Shown: positions 1-6,668 of the stretch, one piece after another | How positions within the stretch are numbered: position 1 is the stretch's first letter | Layout: the number at the start of each line of letters is the position of its first letter | From: Verrucomicrobiota bacterium | Lineage (GTDB): Bacteria > Verrucomicrobiota > Verrucomicrobiia > Verrucomicrobiales > DEV007 | DNA: 7,110 nt | NCBI GenBank assembly: GCA_013152075.1 | Contig: JAADHD010000141.1 | Location: 10,831-17,940, forward strand | Direction of reading: 5' to 3' | Made by a program: the position numbers and the translations under genes | The notes under the pieces: model-generated | The model's database searches: none | What the model was told of the DNA's origin: nothing | Seen by the model: only the letters and a program-made list of their open reading frames with translations

Positions 1-756
1 CTGCTCGCCAGTGCTCGTTGGGACGAACACGATTCCTTTGACAGCAAAGGCACCTACTCGATTCAGCTTGCCCACCAGGTCGAAGCTACCAACACACAAC
101 TATTCGCCAAAGTTGCCACAGGTTACAAAGCCCCTTCGGGTCAGGACTTTCTATTCCTCGATCCCTCGGTCGATCCCAATTCTCTTTCGCCGGAAGAAAG
201 CCTCTCATTCGAATTCGGCATCCGTCAGGCTCTTCCCAATCAAATCGGCAATGTCTCATTGGTCTATTTCAACACCGAGCTGGAAAACCTCATCGACTCA
301 ACAGGCTTCCCCGCTTTCCCAACAGCGGTTGATACCAAGATGGATGGCTTCGAATTTGGTCTGGATTTGACCCCAGTGGACGGCCTGACTCTTTACACCA
401 ATTACACTTATCTCAATGCAGTCATCACTCGTGGGCAGTATTTCGATGGATTCGGTGGCGGGCCAGGCGACCGCCTTCCACGACGGCCGCGTCACACCCT
501 GAACGCCGGGGTGATCTACCGCACTCTGGACTGGAAGATAGGAGCTGAAGTCCGCGGCGGCTACGATCGTCTTGATGGACCGAATGTTATCCTTGGTGAT
601 TACACTGTCGCACGAGTGTATGGCAGCTACTATCTGCGCGATAACGTTGAGCTTTTTGCACGAATGGAAAATGTATTCGACCAAAATTACCAGACCACGA
701 CTGGCTACCAGGCACGTGGATTTGGTGCATTCGGCGGAGTGCGTTTCCAGTTCTGA
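1..756 (+). CDS. TonB-dependent outer-membrane receptor, BtuB-like, C-terminal part (5' end outside window)
   Basis: The frame is open from the first base to the TGA at 754-756, giving 251 residues of a TonB-dependent receptor beta-barrel; the plug, TonB box and signal peptide lie upstream of the window. Visible family marks are ATGYKAPS (fragment residues 39-46), LSPEES (62-67), DRLPRRPRH (157-165), the late strand motif ENVFDQNYQTTTGYQ (223-237) and a C-terminal strand ending in phenylalanine, the usual outer-membrane assembly signal. The order and wording of these motifs resemble E. coli BtuB (GRSFKAPN, ANLFDKDYETVYGYQ) more than siderophore receptors as I remember them. The next gene is B12-dependent metH on the same strand, which fits corrinoid import. 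The substrate is inference: related receptors carry other ligands, and the plug domain that would help is missing. The receptor identity is near certain; the cobalamin assignment is roughly even odds. Confidence 0.93.
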   Translation: MLASARWDEHDSFDSKGTYSIQLAHQVEATNTQLFAKVATGYKAPSGQDFLFLDPSVDPNSLSPEESLSFEFGIRQALPNQIGNVSLVYFNTELENLIDSTGFPAFPTAVDTKMDGFEFGLDLTPVDGLTLYTNYTYLNAVITRGQYFDGFGGGPGDRLPRRPRHTLNAGVIYRTLDWKIGAEVRGGYDRLDGPNVILGDYTVARVYGSYYLRDNVELFARMENVFDQNYQTTTGYQARGFGAFGGVRFQF

Positions 757-772
757 GCCTGCTTTGAAATTA

Positions 773-807
773 GCGATGACAGCATACTGGCGTCATCGCA
801 GACTTTT
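773..807 (+). terminator. Hairpin after the receptor gene, possible terminator or attenuator
   Basis: Seventeen to 43 bases after the receptor stop codon there is a perfect 8-base inverted repeat, GCGATGAC (773-780) and GTCATCGC (792-799), with an 11-base loop. The loop can extend the structure by pairing CAG (780-782) with CTG (787-789). Four T residues follow at 804-807, but four other bases lie between them and the stem. A textbook intrinsic terminator would have a longer T run directly after the stem, so termination may be partial or absent. It could equally be an operator or a processing site between receptor and metH. Confidence 0.35.
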
Positions 808-858
808 GGAATCAAGGGGTGCAGAATTGCCTATACACTGCATAGTTCCCTTGATTTC
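808..858 (+). promoter_or_regulatory. Nested inverted repeat abutting the metH start codon, candidate leader element
   Basis: AATCAAGGG (810-818) is perfectly complementary to CCCTTGATT (848-856), and pairing can extend by a G-U and a G-C pair to 808/858, directly before the ATG at 859. Inside it, TGCAG (820-824) pairs with CTGCA (838-842) around a 13-base loop. As RNA this would make a two-tier stem whose 3' arm occupies the place where a ribosome binding site is expected; no Shine-Dalgarno sequence is visible there. As DNA, the arms flank a weak -10-like TATACA at 832-837, so an operator is an alternative. No known riboswitch class is recognised. The inverted repeat is directly visible; regulation of metH is inference. 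Confidence 0.4.
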
Positions 859-3800
859 ATGTCTGAACATCCACTACAAAAATTAATTCGTGACCGCATC
901 ATCGTGCTCGATGGTGCGATGGGCACCACCATTCGCGAGTATGGTCTCGATGAAGCCGCCGCCCGGGGTGAGCGCTTTACAGACAACAACAAGGATCTGC
1001 TGAATAACGGCGACATCCTTTCGCTCACTAAACCGGACGTCATCGCCGACATCCACAAACGTTTCTACGAAGCCGGCTCTGACATTGTCGAGACCAACAC
1101 CTTTTCAGCCACCTCTCTCGCCCAGTCGGAATTTTTTGTGCCCGATCCCCGTGAAACCGGTGGACGCAAAGACCCGGAATTTTTTGACAAGGAAATCTGT
1201 AACAACTCCTTCCTGCTCGACCTCGCTTGGGACATCAATGTGAAGTCATCCCAACTGGCTCGCATCGAAGCGGATAACGCCGAAGCCAGCGGCAAGGCCC
1301 GCTATGTTGCCGGCGCGATCGGACCGATGACGGTGTCCCTGAGCAACTCTCCCGATGCCGATGACCCGGGATTTCGAGTCGTCAATTTTGATCAGGTGGC
1401 GGAAGCGTATCGTCATCAGATTCGTGGCCTCATTGAGGGCGGCTGTGACTTGCTGATGGTCGAAACCATCTTTGACTCCCTCAACGCCAAAGCTGCCTTG
1501 GTTGCCATCCGTGAAGTTTACGACGCCGACGGCATCGAGCTGCCAATCATTATCTCGGCGGCGGTCGGTCGCGGTGGTGAAACAATGATTTCCGCGCAAA
1601 AAGGCGAAGCGCTGTGGAATGCGGTGTCCCACGTCAATCCACTCGCGGTTGGCCTGAACTGTTCGCTTGGCCCTGACCTGATCCGCCCTCACCTAGTCGA
1701 TCTGTCTGCCGTTGCCGGCACCGCAGTCTCGGTTTATCCAAATGCCGGTCTGCCCAATCCGCTTGCTCCCACGGGATTCGACCTCGAACCCAGCGACATG
1801 GAAAAATGGCTGGATGAATTTGCCGGCGATGGACTGGTCAACTTTATCGGCGGCTGTTGTGGCAATACTCCAAAACATATCGCCGCGATCGCCAAGGTCG
1901 CCGAACGTCACGCACCACGTGAAATCCCAACGCCGGAACCACTCATGCGATTGAGCGGATCGGAAGTTTACAACCACACCGCCGACAAGGGTTTCCTGAT
2001 GGTCGGGGAAAGAACCAACGTGGCCGGCTCACCGCGCTTTGCTCGTCTGATCAAAGAAGGCAAACTCGAAGAGGCTGTCGCCATCGCCCGTCAACAAGTC
2101 GAAAACGGCGCACCCGTCATCGACATCTGCATGGACGAAGGCATGATCGACGGTGTCGAGATGATGACCACCTTTCTCAACCTGGTCGCGGGTGAACCCG
2201 ACGTCGCCGCCGTTCCGATCACCGTGGACTCTTCCAAGTTCGAAGTATGTGAAGCCGGATTAAAATGCCTGCAGGGCAAAGGAATCGTCAATTCGATTTC
2301 GCTCAAGGAAGGAGAAGAAACTTTTAAGAAAAACGCCCGTACCATTCAGAAATACGGCGCCGCCGCAGTGGTGATGGCTTTTGACGAAGAAGGTCAGGCC
2401 GCTTCTTACGAGGAGAAAATCCGCATCTGCGAACGAGCTTACCGGATTCTCGTAGACGAAGTCGGATTTAATCCCCAGGACATCATTTTTGATCCCAACA
2501 TCCTCACCGTCGCCACCGGCATGGAGGAGCACAACAACTACGCCGTCGACTTCATCGAGGCCACCCGCTGGATCAAACAAAACCTGCCAGGCGCAAAGGT
2601 CAGCGGCGGGGTGAGTAATATTTCTTTCAGCTTTCGCGGCAATAATACTGTGCGTGAGGCCATGCACTCCGCCTTCCTCTACCACGCCACCCGTGCCGGT
2701 ATGGATATGGGAATCGTCAATGCGGGCATGCTTGAAATCTACGACGACATCCCGAAAGGCCTGCTCGACAAGGTCGAAGATGTTCTGCTCAACCGTAGTC
2801 CGGAGGCCACTGATATCCTTCTTGATTACGCCGAAGAAATCAAAAACGAAGGCGGCGATAAAAAGAAAGCCGGTAGTAAAGCCAATCTTGAATGGAGAGA
2901 AGGCAGCGTCGAAGGTCGAATCTCCCATGCTCTGGTCAAGGGGATCACGGATTTCATTGAAGCTGACACTGAAGAAGCCCGCGCTTCACTCGGCAAGCCA
3001 CTCGACGTGATCGAAGGCCCACTGATGTCGGGCATGAAAGTCGTGGGTAAATTATTTGGTGACGGCAAAATGTTCCTGCCCCAAGTAGTCAAAAGCGCGC
3101 GAGTGATGAAAAAGGCGGTCGCGTATCTGACTCCCTTCATGGAGGCCGCCAAAGCAGCAAGCGGCGAAATCAGCAAAGCCACGGTCTTCGTCATCGCCAC
3201 AGTGAAAGGCGATGTGCATGACATCGGGAAAAATATCGTCGGCGTAGTTCTCAGCTGTAATGGCTACGAAGTTCACGACCTCGGCGTGATGGTCGATTGC
3301 GAAACCATTTTGTCCAAAGCAAAAGAGCTCAATGCCGACATCGTTGGCATGAGCGGACTCATCACCCCCTCCCTGGATGAGATGATCTTCAACGCCAAGG
3401 AAATGGAACGGCAAAAATTCACCGTTCCCATGCTGGTAGGCGGGGCCACCACCAGCCGCGCTCACACTGCCATCAAGATTTCCGAGCACTACAGCGGACC
3501 AGTGGTGCAAGTCGGGGACGCTTCCCTCGTCGTCGGTGTCTGCAACAGCCTGCTCTCGGACAACCTGCGCGCAGACTTTTTGGCTGATCACGAAAAACAA
3601 GAAATCTATGAACGCGAGTTGTTTGCCAACAAAGGCAGCAGCGCAAAATACCTCAGCATCGACGAAGCGCGGAAAAACAAATTTCAAGTCGACTGGAAAG
3701 AAGAGGATCTGCCCCAGGCTCCCGAGATCGGCACCCATCTCTGGGACCCCGTGCCTTTGACAGAGATCGTCGAGATGATTGACTGGAGTCCTTTTTTCCA

Positions 3801-4623
3801 CAGCTGGGAATTACGCGGGGTTTATCCAAAAATTCTCAGCCATGAAAAATATGGCGAGCAGGCTACGGAGCTTTACAACGATGCTTTGCGGGTGCTGGAT
3901 GATCTCATCAAAAATGATCGCGTTCATGCCCGCGCCACCTGGGGGGTTCATCCTGCCAACAGCATCGGTGATGACATCGCCGTTTATACCAATGAAAGTC
4001 GTGATGAGGAACTGGCCCGCTTTCATTTTTTGCGTCAGCAGAAAGAAAAAATCAAAAAGGACAGCCCCTATCAATGCCTGGCTGATTTCGTAGCTCCGCT
4101 CGATAGCGGAATGAAAGATTATCTTGGCACCTTCGCAGTGACCGCTGGGCAGGAGGTCGATGATTACGCAGAAACTTTCAAACAAACCGGTGACGACTAC
4201 ACCGCCATCATCATCCAGGCACTGGCAGACCGGTTCGCCGAAGCCCTCGCCGAACTGATGCACAAACGTGTGCGTGACGAGATCGGATTCGGTCTGAACG
4301 AAAAGTTATCTGTCGATGATCTGATCAGGGAACGTTATCGCGGCATCCGGCCCGCAGCCGGTTACCCCGCTTGTCCCGACCATACGGAAAAAAGCGTTTT
4401 ATGGGACGCTCTCGATGTCGAAGCACAAACCGGTATCACACTCACCAGTTCCTACGCCATGTACCCCGGCAGCTCGGTCAGTGGACTCTACTTTTTCCAT
4501 CCGCAAGCTCGTTATTTCAACGTCGGCAGAATCCTGCCGGATCAACTTGAAGATTACGCTAAACGCAAAGGCATCGCCATCGAAGAAGCCGAAAAATGGC
4601 TAGCGCCTAATCTGGCGGAGTAG
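859..4623 (+). CDS. metH: Cobalamin-dependent methionine synthase (5-methyltetrahydrofolate--homocysteine methyltransferase)
   Basis: This cytosolic enzyme transfers a methyl group from 5-methyltetrahydrofolate to homocysteine through methylcobalamin, making methionine and tetrahydrofolate. All modules are present. The homocysteine domain (about 10-345) has zinc ligands Cys268 in GLNCSLGP and Cys333-Cys334 in GGCCG. The folate domain (about 376-640) has VGERTNVAGS, DSSK and DPNIL. The helical cap (about 676-770) precedes the B12 Rossmann domain (about 772-905), with DVHDIG (Asp785, axial ligand His787, Gly790) and SGLITPS. The AdoMet reactivation domain (about 925-1254) has RPAAGYP and HTEK. 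At 1254 residues it is slightly longer than E. coli MetH (1227), mainly from an insertion around residues 93-127. ATG 859 is the only ordinary start: the 34 preceding in-frame codons contain no ATG, GTG or TTG, and the next Met lies inside the conserved LDGAMGT. Departures from E. coli wording occur at residues 233-248, Cys424 and Ala1167. The frame is intact. Confidence 0.98.
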   Translation: MSEHPLQKLIRDRIIVLDGAMGTTIREYGLDEAAARGERFTDNNKDLLNNGDILSLTKPDVIADIHKRFYEAGSDIVETNTFSATSLAQSEFFVPDPRETGGRKDPEFFDKEICNNSFLLDLAWDINVKSSQLARIEADNAEASGKARYVAGAIGPMTVSLSNSPDADDPGFRVVNFDQVAEAYRHQIRGLIEGGCDLLMVETIFDSLNAKAALVAIREVYDADGIELPIIISAAVGRGGETMISAQKGEALWNAVSHVNPLAVGLNCSLGPDLIRPHLVDLSAVAGTAVSVYPNAGLPNPLAPTGFDLEPSDMEKWLDEFAGDGLVNFIGGCCGNTPKHIAAIAKVAERHAPREIPTPEPLMRLSGSEVYNHTADKGFLMVGERTNVAGSPRFARLIKEGKLEEAVAIARQQVENGAPVIDICMDEGMIDGVEMMTTFLNLVAGEPDVAAVPITVDSSKFEVCEAGLKCLQGKGIVNSISLKEGEETFKKNARTIQKYGAAAVVMAFDEEGQAASYEEKIRICERAYRILVDEVGFNPQDIIFDPNILTVATGMEEHNNYAVDFIEATRWIKQNLPGAKVSGGVSNISFSFRGNNTVREAMHSAFLYHATRAGMDMGIVNAGMLEIYDDIPKGLLDKVEDVLLNRSPEATDILLDYAEEIKNEGGDKKKAGSKANLEWREGSVEGRISHALVKGITDFIEADTEEARASLGKPLDVIEGPLMSGMKVVGKLFGDGKMFLPQVVKSARVMKKAVAYLTPFMEAAKAASGEISKATVFVIATVKGDVHDIGKNIVGVVLSCNGYEVHDLGVMVDCETILSKAKELNADIVGMSGLITPSLDEMIFNAKEMERQKFTVPMLVGGATTSRAHTAIKISEHYSGPVVQVGDASLVVGVCNSLLSDNLRADFLADHEKQEIYERELFANKGSSAKYLSIDEARKNKFQVDWKEEDLPQAPEIGTHLWDPVPLTEIVEMIDWSPFFHSWELRGVYPKILSHEKYGEQATELYNDALRVLDDLIKNDRVHARATWGVHPANSIGDDIAVYTNESRDEELARFHFLRQQKEKIKKDSPYQCLADFVAPLDSGMKDYLGTFAVTAGQEVDDYAETFKQTGDDYTAIIIQALADRFAEALAELMHKRVRDEIGFGLNEKLSVDDLIRERYRGIRPAAGYPACPDHTEKSVLWDALDVEAQTGITLTSSYAMYPGSSVSGLYFFHPQARYFNVGRILPDQLEDYAKRKGIAIEEAEKWLAPNLAE

Positions 4624-4635
4624 CGTAACAACAAA

Positions 4636-4652
4636 AGAAGCTGGAGGCTTCT
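4636..4652. repeat. Short inverted repeat in the metH-hydrolase spacer
   Basis: AGAAGC (4636-4641) and GCTTCT (4647-4652) form a perfect 6-base inverted repeat around a 5-base loop, 13 bases after the metH stop. On the plus strand no T run follows, so it is a poor terminator for metH. On the minus strand a T-rich stretch does follow, but no minus-strand gene lies just upstream to need it. The hydrolase may therefore be co-transcribed with metH, or this may be a chance repeat. Confidence 0.3.
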
Positions 4653-4693
4653 GCTGAACCATGCGATGAGTAGAATCGGTATTGTAAAGAATC

Positions 4694-5485
4694 ATGCTAC
4701 GCCTCATTATTATATTTCTTATATTGAGCACTTCCTTTCATGCTCAGGGAGAAGTTAAAGAATACCCAGAATCGGGCGACTACGTGATTCTTCTTCACGG
4801 AATCATGAGCTCTAAAAACGCCCTGACCCCAGCGGCAAAATATTTTCGGAAACAGGGATTACACGCTATTGTCGTGCCCTATCCTTCACGGAAAATCTCA
4901 ATTGAAACCGCCGCTGAACAAATACTTTTACCCGCCATTCACCAATATTGCACCGACCCATCCAAGCGTATCCATTTTGTTGGCCACTCAATGGGAGGCA
5001 TCGTCATTCGATATTATCTAGCCAAACACCTGCCGCCAAATTTGAACCTGGGACGTGTAGTGCTGATTGCCGCACCTAACCATGGCAGTGAACTAGCTGA
5101 CATTTTTAGCGATAACTCATTAGCTGAAGGCATCTTTGGGCCTGCATTAAATGATTTGAAAACCAGTGCCGACAGTCTCCCCAACCGTCTGGGCCCGGCC
5201 GATTACAACCTCGGCATCATCATGGGCAAAGCCGCCCGCATTCCATGGTTAAGCAAACAGCTGCCGGAAGACGATGATTGGGTCGTCAGTGCCAACGGCG
5301 GAAAAATCAAGGGCATGAACGACTTCATACTCATCAATGGCATGCACGCTTCTCTCAAACGCTCACCGGAAGTATTTTACCAAACCTATCATTTCCTGCA
5401 ATCCGGACGATTCAACGACAAGCCTCCAACAAAAGTCATTCGAAAGCATATTAGATTTCGGAACTTAAAATATCCGGCGGGTTAG
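4694..5485 (+). CDS. Secreted alpha/beta hydrolase, lipase/esterase type
   Basis: This is a 263-residue predicted exported serine hydrolase acting on esters, perhaps acylglycerols; the substrate cannot be read from the sequence. Residues 1 to about 19 form a signal peptide: an Arg at position 3, a hydrophobic LIIIFLIL core and a likely cleavage near SFHAQ. HG at 35-36 (LLHGIMSS) is the usual oxyanion-hole element. The nucleophile is Ser99 in GHSMGG (97-102), the acid is probably Asp195 or a neighbour in PEDDDWVVS, and the base is His218 in NGMHASL. The triad order Ser-Asp-His, AAPNHGSE after the nucleophile strand and the closing FLQSGRF match small lipases and esterases. The 70-base spacing after metH allows co-transcription without proving it. 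No clear ribosome binding site precedes the ATG, but the signal peptide begins directly there, which supports this start. Codons look more A/T-rich than in metH. No lipase-specific foldase gene is adjacent. Confidence 0.88.
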   Translation: MLRLIIIFLILSTSFHAQGEVKEYPESGDYVILLHGIMSSKNALTPAAKYFRKQGLHAIVVPYPSRKISIETAAEQILLPAIHQYCTDPSKRIHFVGHSMGGIVIRYYLAKHLPPNLNLGRVVLIAAPNHGSELADIFSDNSLAEGIFGPALNDLKTSADSLPNRLGPADYNLGIIMGKAARIPWLSKQLPEDDDWVVSANGGKIKGMNDFILINGMHASLKRSPEVFYQTYHFLQSGRFNDKPPTKVIRKHIRFRNLKYPAG

Positions 5486-5522
5486 CCTCTTTCTGCTAAC
5501 TGAAGTGGCACTATTACATTCC

Positions 5523-5574
5523 AATTTTCATCGCCATGAAATTTTCATTCGGACTTACCTTCGAACTGTTTTTT
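5523..5574 (+). terminator. Convergent spacer with weak terminator-like structures
   Basis: The 133 bases between the two convergent genes must contain transcript ends, but no strong terminator is visible. TTTCAT (5526-5531) and ATGAAA (5536-5541) pair around a CGCC loop and are followed by TTTT at 5542-5545. A second, very weak stem, TTCG (5548-5551) with CGAA (5562-5565), lies just before a run of six T residues at 5569-5574. Either could end the hydrolase transcript. Nothing convincing is seen for the minus-strand gene. Confidence 0.25.
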
Positions 5575-5618
5575 ACCAAAATGCTGATTTCTGCAAATTA
5601 GCTGCGCAAAATTCGACG

Positions 5619-6599
5619 TCACCGCGGCCGCGGCATATTGCGGATGTAAGCTTCCCGCATTTCGCGTAGCTTGGCCATGTGCTCGGTTTCTTGGCTCTTC
5701 CTCTTCTCATGAAGCTCGGTGAAATCATTATTCACACCGTATTTCCGCCAGGGGCCTTGCGGCACTTCGCTCACATCGACGAATCGCCAGTCACAGCGCT
5801 CTCCACTGCGCATCATTAGAAAATCGCGCACCGCCGGCGACACATCGAGGCCGGCGCCACCGTTGCCATTCGTCTTCGGTCGCTTGTTTCCAAATACATA
5901 TTGATAATCATTGGTGACAAACGGCCCGACATCTTCCCATTGGGCAAAACACACTCGCGAGCCTTTACGAATCGCCAACCAACGTCCTTTCAACACCGTG
6001 TGAGCCGCCCGCTGATAAGTTTTTTTGAACCACGGAATCACATGCGGAGCCTCCGCTTTAGTGCCAGTAGCTCCCGAGCGAATATCCGTATAGGGCAAAG
6101 CGATGTAAAAAGGATTCAAACCCGGCACAAATGCCTTCGGCCGAAAATCCCAGGCTCGGGCAGAGGGGTCGGGATTGTCAAAACCACCAAAATTGGTTTT
6201 CCAGTTTCGGTCCCAGGCACTCATGTGATTTGGAGTCGGATTTTTCGGCGTCGGTTCTTCACCAATCCAGAACACCGTGGTGACAATTTGACGTTTCCAG
6301 GGATAGCGGGTGTAAGTCGTACGCGGCCGGGTGGGCGCAAATACACGCGGCAGGGTTGAAACCGCGTAGGCACTGGTGGGATGAGGTAAGGTGCCCGGCA
6401 ATCCGTATCTTTCCTTAGCTGAGCGATTGATCGGAAGAACGGCCGAAGCGTCGGTAGATGTCGGATTTCCAGACGAACGAACGGGCTGCACTGACGGAGT
6501 CAGATTCTGGGCAAATCCCACCCCCACCATGCAAATGATGAGCACTATCGTGAGCTCAACAACTCGCAGCCATCCAGGCGCTGTCATAAGGGGTATCAT
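5619..6599 (-). CDS. Predicted secreted protein with a double-psi beta-barrel-like (RlpA/barwin-type) C-terminal half, function unknown
   Basis: The 326-residue product is not one I can name. Residues 1-30 form a signal peptide (Arg12, hydrophobic stretch 15-29, likely cleavage after GFA), so it acts outside the cytoplasm. A low-complexity Pro/Ser/Thr-rich linker (about 31-95) follows. A block rich in Trp, Pro and Gly comes next, with NPTPNHMSAWDRNW (119-133) and FGGFDNPDP (137-145), then LNPFYIALPYTD (161-172). Residues 205-275 read like a double-psi beta-barrel: GRWLAIRKG, WEDVGPF (221-227; compare the DRGPF signature of RlpA-like proteins), GLDVSPAVRDFL (250-261; compare iDLSxaA) and CDWRFVD. 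Asp223 and Asp252 would be the conserved acids; Cys217 and Cys269 could form a disulfide. The tail (292-326) is charged and helical, ending MPRPR. An alternative ATG at codon 5 (6587) keeps the signal peptide; neither start has a clear ribosome site. A TATACT hexamer (6655-6650) could be a -10 box but lacks a -35. Cell-wall binding or cleavage is possible but unproven. Confidence 0.85.
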   Translation of the reverse strand: MIPLMTAPGWLRVVELTIVLIICMVGVGFAQNLTPSVQPVRSSGNPTSTDASAVLPINRSAKERYGLPGTLPHPTSAYAVSTLPRVFAPTRPRTTYTRYPWKRQIVTTVFWIGEEPTPKNPTPNHMSAWDRNWKTNFGGFDNPDPSARAWDFRPKAFVPGLNPFYIALPYTDIRSGATGTKAEAPHVIPWFKKTYQRAAHTVLKGRWLAIRKGSRVCFAQWEDVGPFVTNDYQYVFGNKRPKTNGNGGAGLDVSPAVRDFLMMRSGERCDWRFVDVSEVPQGPWRKYGVNNDFTELHEKRKSQETEHMAKLREMREAYIRNMPRPR

Positions 6600-6668
6600 G
6601 GGTTATCAGGCAGCAGGATTTCTTCACAAAATCCCGCAAATGGACAATCAGTATAAGTCCTCTGCCGA

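Noticed and set aside
11..370. Plus-strand open frame overlapping the receptor in another frame
   Set aside because: The receptor frame is continuous and carries conserved motifs; this product is basic and low-complexity, typical of an out-of-frame read.
808..858. Cobalamin riboswitch before metH
   Set aside because: GCC and CACTG fragments near 829-840 recall the B12-box core, but they are split by four bases. The spacer is only 102 bases, about half the usual riboswitch length, and the other conserved elements are missing.
2260..2928. Minus-strand open frame of 222 codons inside metH
   Set aside because: It is a shadow of the MetH folate domain, with no recognisable domain.
3052..3801. 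Long minus-strand open frame (249 codons) inside metH
   Set aside because: It lies wholly antisense to strongly conserved MetH codons, and its product shows no family motif. Long antisense frames are expected under high-GC third-position bias.
5622..5633. Perfect 12-base palindrome CCGCGGCCGCGG at the end of the barrel-protein gene
   Set aside because: It encodes the terminal PRPR codons and follows from repeated CCG-CGG codons. It is self-complementary without a loop or a T run, so I give it no separate function.
5901..6359. Plus-strand open frame of 152 codons opposite the barrel-protein gene
   Set aside because: Its product is Arg/Ser/Pro-rich with no motif, while the opposite strand shows a signal peptide and a coherent domain pattern.
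6616..6634. Hairpin GGATTT/AAATCC between nadB and the barrel-protein gene
   Set aside because: Only six mostly A-T pairs with no T run on the minus strand, so it is too weak to call a terminator.
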